Shown: positions 46,828-58,050 of the stretch, in pieces | How the letters are laid out: each line of letters opens with the position of its first letter | How positions within the stretch are numbered: position 1 is the stretch's first letter | From: Turnera subulata | Taxonomy: Eukaryota; Streptophyta; Magnoliopsida; Malpighiales; Passifloraceae | Direction of reading: 5' to 3' | Assembly: GCA_028386065.3 (NCBI GenBank) | Contig: JAKUCV010006157.1 | Location: forward strand, 34,058 to 98,057 | DNA length: 64,000 nt | Notes under the pieces: generated by a model | The model's database searches: none | What the model was told of the DNA's origin: nothing | Seen by the model: the letters and a program-made list of their open reading frames with translations, nothing else | Made by a program: the position numbers and the translations under genes

Positions 46828-48374
46828 GCTGACCAAGCTTGATATGCTACTCACAGTAGCTTTAGTAGAGTCATATTATTGTTGTAAAGAGTAGCTCAAT
46901 ATCTTGGCATGATGGGGTCTAGAAATGTGTGGATAGCTACTTCTTATCTCCTTGTTATTTTGGAGACTATTTCGCCCCTTCCTACAGACCAAATGGATGA
47001 GATGGGATAAGGAGTATGGGCTTGGCTATCAGCTGTGCACTATAGATTATAACTCTCCTGGCAATGGGGATGACTTGACCATCACCTCTGTAGATGGCAT
47101 CAGCGTGGAGAACCACATCACAAATCTCAAAGCAGCAAATACCCGGCCTCATGTTTTGTTCAGCAAGAACACCTTGCAATGGAGCCCACTGGAATTTTAC
47201 TTGCTTTCTTCATAGGTTGTGGGCTCTAGAACACCAAGCCTGATATGCTGCTCATAGTAGCTTTAGTAGAGTCATATTATTGTTGTTCATACTACTCCCG
47301 CTTGAGGACTACAAGTGTTCAGAGTGGCTCAATATCTTGGCATGATGGGATCTGGAAATTTGTGGATAGCTACTTCTTGTCTCCTTGCTATTTTGGAGAC
47401 TATTTCACCCCTTCCTACGTACCAAATAGATGACAGTCAAGGAATTCATGTCCTGTGTATGCAAACACCAGATTCAGATATGAAAAGGAAACTTGTGTCA
47501 AGGTGGAGCAACTTAACCACTGGAAAAATATATCGCACTTTAGGCCTGAATACTTTTGATCTATATGCCTATGATATGGTATGGTTGCTTGCTCATGCTA
47601 TAAGATAAATTTTTAATCAGGTAGGGAATATTTCATTCTTAAATGATACAAGGCTAATTGAGTTGCGCAAAGGAAATTTGAATCTTGAAGCAATGAGCAT
47701 CTTCAATGGAGGAAGGGTGTTGATTGAAAGCATTTGCCAAGTCAATATGACTGGCGTAATAGGACAAGTTTAGTTTAATTTTGATGGCAATCTCATCTGC
47801 CCAGCATATGAAATTCTTAATGTTATAGGTACAAGATATAGGAAGATTGGCTACTGGTTCAATTATTTTGGGCTATCAGTTGTGCCCCTTGAAACTCTAT
47901 ACTCACAGCCTCCTAACTGTTCCAGTTTAAACCAAAAGCTACACCCTGTCATTTTTCCTAACAATGGATGACATTTGAGAATCAGAGTCTGATATTGTGT
48001 TAGTTTTCATGAATTCATCTCTGAATGACAAGGATCTGAAATGTTTTCAGGTTTCTGCATCAATATTTTCACTACTGCTATCAACTTGCTGCCACATGCC
48101 GTCCCATATAGATTTGTTCAGTACGGGGACCATAATCCAAGTAACACTGAGTATAGTGAGTATAGTGACACAGCTAGTGGAATCTTTGAAATTTTGTGAT
48201 GATTACTTAATGTTTATGATCAATAACAAATGGCTTATGAGGAGTGCCTGCAGTTCACAAGGCACAAAGTTGGAAACTGACTGGCTTGGCCTTAAGAGTT
48301 TCTGGGGTCTTTTCTTGATATGTGGATTAGCTTGCGTGCCTGCTCTCCTTATATACTTACTGATGATGATCTAG
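46828..48374 (+). pseudogene. Glutamate receptor-like (GLR) gene, deleted and partly duplicated
   Basis: Plus-strand pieces match the plant GLR order. Near 47320-47600, AQYLGMMGSGNLWIATSCLL and GLNTFDLYAYDMVWLLAHAI belong to the ligand-binding (ANF-receptor-like) amino-terminal domain. Near 47600-47930 it continues with FNFDGNLICPAYEILNVIGT and IGYWFNYFGLSVVPLETLYS. At about 48260-48374, [20 protein letters not shown] is the last membrane segment and C-terminal end. The pore and most of the S1/S2 domains are missing, and stops and frame shifts occur. A segment of about 190 bp (46838-47010 and 47242-47430) is present twice, both copies coding for the same GLR stretch. GLRs are cation channels of plant membranes; this copy cannot make one. 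Confidence 0.8.
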
Positions 48375-48449
48375 CAGTTTAGCAAGCACAACTCCTTAGA
48401 ACCGACATCTTCTGATAGAATTTCAACATCTGTCCGTCTTCAGACATTT

Positions 48450-48840
48450 ATTTCATTTGTTGATGAGAAAAAAGAGGAAGTAAGTCGTACCTCTCACCTC
48501 CAAAGGATTGTATTTGAGTGATATTCTCTTCAGGAACAGGCAAAGGATTGGAAATCTCAAGTTTTGTGAAGGCCTCACCATGAAGAAACTCATGGATAAG
48601 GAGATGACTGAAGCTCGGTAAAGAAAACAGGTTTAGGTGGTGCATTCAATGTGGTTACCATATCTTTGAATTCACCAGGAAGACTTCCAAAGACATTCAA
48701 GTTCAAATCCAGAGTATTTAGGGCGACCCATGGCTGCAAGTCCATCAGAAATAGCCTTTGTAAGTGCATCCCAAATGGATATCGAGAAGTTGGCAAATCC
48801 ATTATTTGATCATTGTCCCCTTATCCTCCTCAATATATGA
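48450..48840 (-). pseudogene. Possible leucine-rich-repeat receptor fragment
   Basis: A minus-strand frame of 70 codons (48590-48802) contains LQPWVALNTLDLNLNVFGSL, which resembles an LRR unit followed by the PPP-type loop of receptor-like proteins (NAPPKPVFFTE). No full repeat array is seen and the rest is not readable. A weak assignment. Confidence 0.25.
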
Positions 48841-50039
48841 TCAACTAGGAGTATAAACCATCTAGGTTCCTTAATATTACTGGTGGTCATTCTCTAGATT
48901 TGAGGAATTATTAAAGGAGATGTGGGCTTCAGAATCTTCTAAATATCCTGGCAATTTTCGTGTGCTACATGTGGCTATTTGAGGGTCCGGAATAAGGCCC
49001 ATCTTGGGAATATTGATGATGATAGATTGATACAAATTGAAGAGCAGATTCACAAGCTTGATTTAGAGGCTGAACACAGGGAATTGGTGGTGGAGTCTGA
49101 GAAACATCTATATTGCTCCCTTAAATCTGAAACGATGGTCAGACAACATTAGTAGGAATGCATTTGGAGGCAAAAGGCCAGAATTAAGTAGTGCAGATTG
49201 GGTGACCATAACACCGAATTTTTTCACATTATAGTGGAGCAATAGCGGCTGCAAGAACTCCTTCAAGTCTATCCATCTTTGTGTTAATGTTCTCTTGTCC
49301 CCAATTGCTATTACATCGGAGAAAGCACCTGGTCCAAACGATTTTAATTTCAACTTCTTCAAAAGATGCTGGGACCCGATTAACAAGGATGTGTGTGTAA
49401 AGATAAATGTATTTTATAAATCCATGTGTCTCCCTAAAGGTGTTAACAACGCCCAAGGGAAAAGCATACTTGATAATGCCCTTGTGGCTTCAAAAAATTT
49501 TCACAGTTTGAAAACGGCTGAAAAAGGTGCTGTCTTGTGGAAGATTGACTTTAAGAAAGCTTTTGACTCAGTCTCCTGGGAGTTTTTAATTGATATCATG
49601 GAATGCATTGGCTTTGTTACCCAATGGGGACAATGGATATGAAGCTGCCTTTTTTCTTCTCAGCTTGTTGTCCTTATAAATGGATCTCTCTCTGAGGAAT
49701 TCATCATGAACAGGGGCCTTAAAGAAGATTATCCGTTATCTCCATTTTTAGGCTTCATTACAAATTACCCCCTGTACTTTCGGTCAAACTAGGATCACCC
49801 CCTGAACTAAAAAAACCGGTATTTAACCCCTTAGACTTTGTAATTCCGCATTTTACCTTATTCCGTTAGAGTTATTTCAATTGTGTTAGTTGATCTAACG
49901 GAATGCACGGCTGGTCGACACATGGCAAGATCTTTACCGTTTGGTACTTAAATTTTTTTTCCTATTTTATTTTTTTTTAAAAAACGAATTTTTTAACAAA
50001 GAAAGGCTAAAAAGATTCTTTTCAGCAAAAACTAAAGTT

Positions 50040-51240
50040 TTTTACAAAAAAATAAAAGAAAAAATTCTATTCAACAAAAATTATTTATGTATTCAGTCAT
50101 AAAAATTATTTTTTATAAAGATTCAGTCACAAAATTTCCAGAATTTGTAAGAAAAAAAGAAATCTTGCTTCACTGTTTTCTAAAATTTCATAGAAACAGA
50201 TCCGTTATTTTGGGTTCAAAGAATTCAAATTGATTCTTTAAAAATAGAAAATGACCAAAAGACACTAAAAATTATTTTTACAAAAGAAAAAAATTGTACA
50301 TAGCAAAATTTATTTATGTATTGTCATAAAAATTATTTTTTTGTAAAGATTCAGTCACAAAAATTTCCAGATTTTATTAGAAAAAAAAGAATTCTTGCTT
50401 TACTGTTTTCTAAAATTTCATATAAACGTTATTTTGAGTATTAAAAAATTGAAATTGATTCTTTAAAAACAGAAAATGACCAAAAGACACTAAAAATTAT
50501 TTTTACAAAATAAAAAAATTATACTTAGCAAAAATTATTTATGTATTCAGTCATAAAAATTATTTTATTATAAAGATTCAGTAACAAAAATTTCCATATT
50601 TTATAAGAGGAAAAGAATTCTTTCTTTATTGTTTTCTAAAATTTCATATAAACGTTATTTTGGGTTTTAAAAAATTTAAATTGATTCTCTAAAAATAGAA
50701 AATGACAAAAAAACATTAAAAATTATTTTTACAAAAGAAAAAGTTGTACTTAGCGAAAATTATTTATGTATTCAGTCATAAAAATTATTTTTTATAAAGA
50801 TTCAGTCACAAAAATTTCCATATTTTATAAGAAAAAAATTCTTGCTTTACTGTTTTCTAAAATTTCAAAGTTATTTTGAGTTTAAAAAAACTTAAATTGA
50901 TTCTTTAAAAATAAAAAAGATCAAAAGACATTAAAAATTATTTTTACAAAAGAAAAAAATTCTTCTCAGCAAAAATTATTTATGTATTCAGTCATAAAAA
51001 CTATTTTTCATAAAAGATTCAGTCACAAAAATTTCCAGATTTTATAAGAAAAAAATAATTATTGCTTTACTGTTTTCTAAAATTTCATAGAAAAATTATT
51101 TTGAGTTTTAAAAAATTCAAATTGTGGGCAGACCTCAACTGAACCAACATTTTAATAAAAACTGTACCCAAAAAAAATTCAAATTGATTCTTTAAAAATA
51201 AAAAATGATAAAAAGACATTAAAAATTATTTTTACAGCAT
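50040..51240. repeat. Tandem array of about 5 units (215-235 bp) inside the Mutator-like element
   Basis: Each unit contains ATTATTTATGTATTCAGTCA, ATAAAAATTATTTTTTATAA, GATTCAGTCACAAAAATTTCC, TTGCTTTACTGTTTTCTAAA and TTGATTCTTTAAAAATA in the same order. The ATTTATGTATT word falls near 50087, 50311, 50540, 50764 and 50978. Units differ by small indels. Confidence 0.85.
51125..51174 (+). mobile_element. 50-bp insertion flanked by 12-bp direct repeats
   Basis: AAATTCAAATTG occurs at 51113-51124 and again at 51175-51186, and the 50 bp between them interrupt the last unit of the array. They contain TTTTAATAAAA and end in CCCAAAAA, like the tail of a severely 5'-truncated LINE insertion with target duplication. 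Confidence 0.5.
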
Positions 51241-51757
51241 TCATCCACCGACTGCTACCTCCTCTCCCTAAATAAAATAAAATAATATTAATTTTAATTT
51301 ACTATAATTTTAAAGCCCCACTCCCTCAATCACCACGCAATCGTCACTCCACCATAACCACCACCGCCAAACACCACCCATTGCCACCACAACCATCATA
51401 ACCACCACCATTATCACCATAACAGTAACTTCAAAAAAAACTCCACATGTATAATTACAACAACCCCAACCTCCCTCCACCCCCGCAGTTGCAACCACGC
51501 AAAATCCAAACTCAAAATCTAAATCCAAATGCTATCATCAAAACGAAGGGATTCAGGGCGCTCCATGTTGGTGAGCGTGAGTTTTTTTTTTAATTAGAAA
51601 ATTTTTTTGAGGTGGAGGGGGAGGCTGAGATGTGAGGATTCATCGGGATTGTCCTACTCAACTACTCAAGCTGAAACTCTTCACAGGAATTAGCAATTTC
51701 CTCTACAATCTAAGAACATAGATCAAAATTTTCCACTCAAAACCCAATACACCATTT

Positions 51758-52030
51758 TTATCCCATCAAGAGACCAAGCACCAATAGTAAATGCCAACAA
51801 ATGGGCACCAAAAACACACCAATCCTTTCACTACCACCGAAGAACTGAAGATTATACTTGTTGCTCATATTCGCATACAGAATCCTCCAATTCTTGCCCG
51901 TTCCTTGCTTCCCTTCCTGATCAACAAGCTCGAAGATATACAACTCTGCCACTCCATCCTTCCTCAACGGCGTCGCATCCGGCGGAGGGCCTTCAGATAC
52001 ATCTCCGCATACAAGGGCGTCGCGAGGGGT
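51758..52030 (-). other. Coding-like segment, possible captured gene fragment (Pack-MULE cargo)
   Basis: A minus-strand open frame continues from about 52040 to 51758 with non-repetitive, codon-like sequence: APKTPRDALVCGDVSEG, PLRKDGVAELYIFELVDQEG, GTGKNWRILYANMSNKYNLQ. It is unlike the low-complexity DNA around it. No family is recognised. Mutator-like elements often carry host exon fragments, which makes capture plausible. Confidence 0.4.
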
Positions 52031-53986
52031 TTTGGGTGCGGCGGATGCAGTGAGGAAAGGGGAGAGGAAGGAGGTGTGGAAGGAAGAAGGGAGGCGGAGG
52101 GGGAGACAGTGAGGGAAGGAGGGAGAGGCGATGGAGTGTTAGTCAATGGAGGTGTGGGCGGCGAGGAGGAGGAGGAGGAGGAGGAGGAGGAGGAGGAAGG
52201 GGAGGAAAGAAAAGAAGAGGAAGGAAGAAAAGGGGGAGAAGAATAAAAAAAAAGATGAAGAAAAGAAGAAAGAAAAAAAAGGCCGGTGGAGAGGAAGAAA
52301 AGAAAAAAAGAAAGAAGAAGAAAAAAAAAGAACAAGAAGAAAAGAAAGTCAGGAGAGTGAAGAAGAAAAGAAATAAAAAAGAATAGGAGGTATAAATCTT
52401 CGGTCCTGGACAATCAACGTGTCCACCATCTGCAGTCTCCGTTAAGCCTCATGACGGAAACGGAATAGGGTCAACCATAAGGGGTAAACCGTGAAATTAC
52501 AAAGTTTAAGGGGTCAAATACCAGTTTTTTTAGTTCAGGGGGTGATCTTAGTTTGACCGAAAGTACAGGGGGTTAAAATGTAATGAAGCCCCATTTTTAT
52601 TTAATCTTGCTACAGTAGTGCTTAACGCCATGGTTGCTCAAGTTGTTTTGAAGGACGTGGTTCACAAAATTCATATTGGAAACTCCTCCTTTTACATCTT
52701 GCAACATGCAGATAATACTTTACTCTTCTCCCGATAATGTTGATTCCCTCCTCAATCTAAAATCATATTTGAGACACTTTGAGGCTCTCCATGGGCTATC
52801 CATCAATTTTCACAAAAGCAAATTTCTTCGATATTCATGTCAATTCTCAGAGGTTTAATGTGGCAGCAGGTATTCTTCATCACAAACTTGAAAGATTTCC
52901 AACAACCTACTTGAGTTTACCACTTGGCCATAATTTTTTCTTTTTGGTGTGAAAAGGAGGACCGAAACCCATGCATTAAGGAAGCATAGAGCACTAGCAA
53001 GGCAAAGTTGCCCCCACCAGATCAAAATATAATAACATATGAATGTCAAAAAGTGGAGAATCTAAGTAATGAACCCCAAGGGCAAAACTATGAGCCACAT
53101 TGGTCAAACCATTCGTCACACTATAGCCTTCGCAATATATGTGTTGGATTTTGACAGTCCAATCTCGCTATAGTAGCTCCCGTAAGAAGGCCACCATCGA
53201 TCTCACAGAAAGAGGAGGAAGATGAGTGAAGGTCAAGCAATGCAGCACGAACTGAGAATCAAGCTCCAGCTCAACCTGCCGAAATCCACTTTCTCACGTC
53301 AAATAAAGTCCAGCCCATGCTCCCCAGAACTCAATGCTCAGGGCAGAGCAGGAACCAATAGCAAAGCAGAAACCACAAATCCAGAGGCCCCTAGCATCAC
53401 GTAATACACCACCAGCAGTAGCACTTCCCGTGGCACCTCGACGCTCTCCATCAGTATTTAGTCGAACCCAACCATCCAACGGCCGAGACTACCCAATCCA
53501 ACGTTCCATGTACTGCCCCTTTACCCCTCCACCAGAAAACTCCGCAGCAAAAGCTAAAAGAACAGCCTGACAACGGTGCCGCACCAAATGAAACAATTGC
53601 ATAGCATCACCACCTCTAAAATTAAAAACAAAATCATTCTGATCCATTCAAAGTTGGTGTAAAGCAACCCAAAAAGAACAAACCGAAACTGACTCCTCTG
53701 GATCCTCCTCTCTCTTCTCCTAATAAATTCGTCAAAAGCCAAAACTGCAAATTTGGATTGAAGAAAGCTCTCCTCTCCCCTGGGTGTACAACCAAGTCCC
53801 AAAAAGCACAAGCCACTATACAATCTCTTAACACATGAAGGTCTGACTCTTGAGATGTACCACACCGAGCACGCTGCCCGTATGGATTTACATGGCGCTA
53901 ATAAAGCTCCTGATTAGTCATCAAATGGTTATGGGCCACCTGCCACAAAAACGTCCTCACCCTCTACGGGCCCTTCCATCACCAAA

Positions 53987-54641
53987 TTGTTCCTATATTT
54001 GGGCTAATTCCCTGACTGTATTTGGGCTTATGCCTTGACTTGGGTTTATACCCTGATTATATTTGGGCTTATGCCTGATTGTATTTGGGCTTGTGCCTTG
54101 ATTGTCTGCACAGTAGAGGGCCCTAATAATAAAATACTCAAATCCAAATAAAATACTCAATCTTAACACACAATATGGAATAAATATTACAAGATGACTT
54201 ATGAAAACTGTGGGTAAAAGTTTTAATGATGACTTTGCGTTGTACACTAGGACTTACCTGTGCACTGTGGTTGTTACTGCCAAGTTCCGATGTATTCCGT
54301 GATTGACTTGTACATGTGTATGTCTTGGTTTATTTATTTATGGTGAGACAGTGATTGGTCTCACCCCTCACTTCTTTACACAGGTTGTCTGATCATCGAT
54401 CAGGAGTGCATATCAGTAGGTGGCGGTGCTTTCCTCCTCGGGTCGGATCCATAGAGTTCAATTCATACATGTCACTTTATGTTATTTTTGTCTTCCGCTG
54501 CATACTCGTTTATTATATAATTTATTGTATAATTGTACAATGATTATTTTATTTTTATTGTATCCTGATATGTAAGGGTATTTTGGTCATTTCATATGTT
54601 ATAAATAGTTAAAGTGGTTATTTTGGGATACGAACGTGTCA
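53987..54641 (+). mobile_element. LTR-like insertion (655 bp) in LINE B
   Basis: The LINE zinc-binding region is interrupted; ACCAAA stands at both edges (53981-53986 and 54642-54647). The insert shares words with the family A/B LTRs (ACAGTAGAGGGCCCTAATAA, TGTCTTCCGCTGCAT, CGGATCCATAG, a TTTACACAG acceptor-like site) and ends GGGATACGAACGTGTCA. It is likely a short solo LTR of a related family. TTTGGGCTTATGCCT-like units repeat four times at 53997-54100. Confidence 0.6.
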
Positions 54642-56507
54642 ACCAAAGTCAAAAGACCAGTAAAGAAGAGAGTTCTTGGCTTCCAACCAAATAATCTACC
54701 ATCAACCTAATCAAGTAAATTCCTATAAGTTGCATGTCGAACCCTCTCATGAAGTAAAGGGACACCGAGATACCTCCCTAAATTTTTCTTCCATGGAATG
54801 CCACTAAGCTCACTCAACTGCTCCACAACCTCCATAGGTACATTCTGCAAACAGAATAAAAGAGATTTTTCACGACTAACTAACTGACCAGATGCACCAC
54901 AAAATAAATCCAAACAATCCAAAATGCATCATAATTGATTGGCAGCTCCAAAGAGGGTTAGGTCATCAGCAAAGAATAAGTGTGACAGACCAAGACCTCC
55001 TCAATTCAACTGGATAGGATGCCAAAGGTCATCCAAGATAGCTCTCTCAATAATATGGCCAAGCCATTCAATGCATAGAACAAATAAATAAGGAGACAAA
55101 GGATCTCTTTGACGAATACCCCGGGTAGCGTGAAAAGCCGGAGTAGTTTCCCCATTCTACAACACCTACAAAGAAGAAGAAGAAATGCAAGCCATAATCA
55201 GGTTGACCAACATTGCAAGCAAACCCACCGCCTCCAAAATATCCCTCACAAACAACCACCGAATACGGTCATTAGCCTTGGCCAAATCTATCTTTAGAGC
55301 AACCAGACCGTGACCCTCTCTCCTCTTGCGCATTGTATGCATTACCTCTTGGGCAATAATAATGTTATCCGTGATATGTCTTCTTGGCACAAAACTACTT
55401 TGTACTGGTCCCACCACTTGCGACATAACTCCACGTAAATGACCAACAATGAGCTTAGTGATTACCTTGTACAACAAATTGCACAAACTAATAGGCCGTA
55501 ACTGAGTCAAACTCTCCGGACTATCCACCTTCAGGATGAGTGAAATCAGAGTATCATTCAAGCCATCTTCAATTAGTTGTGTCTAAAAGGCCCGAACCAC
55601 GTGCTGAAACAGGTCTTGACCCACAATATCCCACTGGCTCTGAAAAAATATTACATGTAGGTCGTCTGGTCCCAGGGCTTTTAAAAGTCCCATGTAAAAC
55701 ACGGTTCCGCAGACCTCAAAAATCTCAAGGGGTCTACTCAATTGTTGTAAGGCCCTCTCATCTACAGTAGGAAAAGCATGTTCCGGCAGGACTGGTTGGG
55801 GACACAAAGAGGCTTCCTCTGAATATAACTGCTGACAAAACCGGACTGCCCGATTCTTTAACTAATCTGAATCATAGCACCAATCACCATTATCATCCTT
55901 CAAAGCCTCAATCTTGTTTCGTTTTCTTCGAGTAATGGTAGTTGTATGGAAATATGGTGTATTGCGATCTCCCAAAGACAGCCATCGAAACCATATGATT
56001 TCTACAACCAAATGATCTCCTCCCGAATTAGCACCTTCTCATACTCCATTCTCAACTTCCTTTCCAGCGGTACCAGGCCTCTATTCGGCCTAATTAACAT
56101 TGCTCTATCCACTCCTGCCAACCTCTATAATAGGCTTTGCTTCTCTCGGAAAATATTACCAAACACAAGCCTATTCCACTCTTGAGCAGTCCTTGCAAAA
56201 CCTTCCACCGAAGAGGACCGATTACCCTGAAAGAACTAGGCTCTACGTGTGAACTCAGAGAACTGCGCATGTGTCAACCATGCCTCCTGAAAACGGAATG
56301 GTCGATCCCCTAAGGAAGGTAGCCGAGACCCAGCTTCACAAAGCAGGAAGGCTCGTCGATCAGATTATACACGTGGAAAATGCAAAACAGAACCTTCAGG
56401 AAACGCCATCCTCCAATAATCATTAGCAAGAACTCGTTCCAACCTCTCTGCTACTTGACCCCTAAACCAAGTAAAATAAGGACCTTTTATCCCAAATCAT
56501 TGTCTTT

Positions 56508-56943
56508 TTTTTTACGGTAACAAATTCAAAAGGCGAATTTTATTTTATTTTTAATCAAAGGATAACTTATATTTCATTAAAGCCATAAGTGCATTCCATA
56601 CATATAACCTACCACCACACCTGACTTATAAAGCAAGGTCTGAACACTTGGCCAGAATATATCCTTTGCATGTGCATGGAAGCTAGTAAGAAGAAGGTAA
56701 CCTCTGAGAAGAGTCAATATCTATCTCTTGGCATGGTATTACATCGATAAGGACTGTTCTAAATAGCCTCCCTTTATATTATTTATCGCTCTTCAAAATT
56801 CCAATTTATATTGTAAAAAAGCTTACCAGGATCCAAAAGAATTTTTTTTGGAGTGGCCTAGAGGATAAATAAAAAATTTGTATGGTGGCTTGGAACAAAA
56901 TCGCTAGACCACAGGGTCTTGGCATTGAATTTGTTACTGTAAA
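56508..56943. mobile_element. LINE insertion with internal inversion (twin-priming type)
   Basis: A 14-bp direct repeat, AAATCATTGTCTTT, flanks it (56494-56507 and 56944-56957). The left part (to about 56690) read on the minus strand is a LINE 3' end: TTTAATGAAATATAAGTTAT, then an A-rich tail. The right part read on the plus strand encodes LINE ORF2 sequence (LNSLPLYYLSLFKIPIYIV, RIQKNFFWSGLEDK, VAWNKIARPQGLGIEFV). Opposed halves inside one target duplication are what twin priming of a LINE produces. The outer 18 bases are also inverted copies (TTACGGTAACAAATTCAA against TTACAGTAACAAATTCAA). Confidence 0.65.
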
Positions 56944-57000
56944 AAATCATTGTCTTTCTTTTGTGTGACTTAGCTTGTTCTTTAACGGAATAAGTCAAAC

Positions 57001-58050
57001 CATCCAATATAGGACCTTTTTGTTTCATGACAAGTATGAATTCATCAGATATTGGTCAAATTTTTGGTGCTAAGTGATGTACACTTGACAAGTTATTATG
57101 TATGGTAGTAATTTTCTCTAGTTCGTCTGGCTATGGATGAAATTGTGACGTTATTAATGGAAGGCATTGTATATGTGAGATGTTTTTGCTTAGCTATTGG
57201 GTTCATGTATCGAGTTAAACTTGTTGTTAGCGACCAATTAGAGTTTTTACCTTTGTTTTTAGCAATGAGGACGTAGACCGAGTTATGCACGTGAGTTTCT
57301 GATCTCCCAGTCAAGTATATGCTAGTGTGAATCATTTAGGTTGTGAAGTGCGAAGTCTGGTACATGATAAATTTGGGCCGAGGGAGAGATGGGTTCTTAG
57401 GGAATTGATGATTAGCAAATATGAAGGTCTTGTGGTGTAGAGGATACCGGCTTTTTGAGTTTATAGTTCCCTTGCGTTAATGTATAAGTTTTTGTTTCAA
57501 ATGACTTCAATGGGCAGAGGTTCATGGGAATGAAATTGGTCTGTTCACTAGTTTAGTTTGTGGTGTTTTAGCTTTTGGACATCTTTAGTGATTTAAAACA
57601 AGAATCACCTTTTGTCAACAACACCATCTGAGAGCATTATGGGGTGAGAAGAGAAATGATTTAGATAAAGATAGCATTCATATGAGCAATAATATTTTTT
57701 TGCGCTGTTCATTCCAAATGGTAAAAGGTGAATGCAGGTTGAAGAGAATAAAATATTTATTCGTGGAAAAGAATGAAGAGAATAAAATATTTATTCTTGA
57801 ATTAAAATAATAATAAAAAATACATACCTTGTGTTGTAGATCTAATTAGTTTATTTAAACTACAAAAAAATGTTGCCGACTAATTGATATTTTTAAACAG
57901 GAATAAAAGTTTGCCAGTTCAGTATTTATTTTCCTGTAAGAAGAATTTGAAGTAAAAAAATTAAAGAAAAAGAAACACATACCTTGAGTTTGCTTATATG
58001 AGCGTTGCCGATCAATTTGGCATTATGGGGAAAAATTTGTTAGTTAAATA
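57001..58050. other. Intergenic region, no gene recognised
   Basis: AT-rich, with one dispersed repeat: 57600-57705 resembles 45037-45135 (AATCACCTTTTGTCAAC, GAGAGCATTATGGGGTGAGA, GCATTCATATGA). No coding frame is supported. Confidence 0.45.

Larger units (their letters stand above)
49751..52590. mobile_element. Mutator-like non-autonomous element (2.84 kb), 9-bp target duplication
   Basis: It is flanked by CCATTTTTA (49742-49750 and 52591-52599). The ends are inverted repeats of at least 110 bp: left GGCTTCATTACAAATTAC, right reversed GGCTTCATTACATTTTAA, both continuing into CTGTACTTTCGGTCAAACTA and CACCCCCTGAACTAAAAAAA. A 9-bp duplication with long inverted repeats is the Mutator signature. 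The interior holds a tandem array (about 50040-51240), a CCA/TCA-rich segment (51310-51500), a possibly captured coding segment (51758-52030) and a GGA-rich tract (52150-52380). No transposase. Confidence 0.9.
48905..52926 (+). pseudogene. LINE A (L1-type ORF2 fragment, plus strand), interrupted by the Mutator-like element
   Basis: Two blocks of one reverse transcriptase. 48905-49741: the linker upstream of the RT with CRLGDHNTEFFH, then KAPGPNDFNFNFFKRCWDP, and WKIDFKKAFDSVSWEFL (RT motif A). 52591-52926: PFLFNLATVVLNAM, LQHADNTLLFS (the YADD motif, here HADN, so the catalytic motif is changed), LSINFHKSKF and TYLSLPLGHN. The 2.84 kb between is a DNA transposon that entered the RT coding region. 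The 3' part is cut at 52926 by the tail of LINE B. Stops occur throughout. Confidence 0.8.
52927..57000 (-). pseudogene. LINE B (L1-type ORF2, minus strand), inserted in LINE A, with two later insertions
   Basis: Minus-strand order from right to left. Endonuclease end (GPYFTWFRG, PFRFQEAWLTHAQFSEFTRR, about 56490-56170). RT (LSLGDRNTPYFHTT, ALGPDDLHVIFFQSQWD, LRPISLCNLLYKVITKLIV, ALKIDLAKANDRIRW, LFGAANQL, ASGQLVSREKSLLFCLQNV, LGRYLGVPLLHERVRHATYR; 55980-54680). Zinc-binding region (RVRTFLWQVAHNHLM, CGTSQESDLHVLRDC; 53970-53560). RNase H (GWVRLNTDGERRG, AGGVLRDARGLWICGFC; 53480-53100). A T-rich run at 52927-52940 is its poly-A tail. Stops and frame shifts are frequent, and the RT motif A is altered (AKANDRIRW). 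It is broken by an LTR fragment (53987-54641) and by an inverted LINE piece (56508-56943). The 5' limit, near 57000, is uncertain. Confidence 0.8.

Noticed and set aside
50040..51240. CRISPR-like or satellite array
   Set aside because: Units are contiguous AT-rich tandem repeats inside a Mutator-like element, without unique spacers; this is a plant nuclear sequence.
51964..52413. 149-codon Ser/Pro/Phe-rich minus-strand ORF
   Set aside because: Mostly the GGA/GAA tract of the Mutator-like element; only the part below 52040 in another frame looks coding-like.
56508..56943. Independent inverted-repeat DNA transposon with 18-bp ends
   Set aside because: Both halves are LINE sequence and the 14-bp direct repeat fits LINE integration; the 18-bp inverted match is noted but may be incidental.
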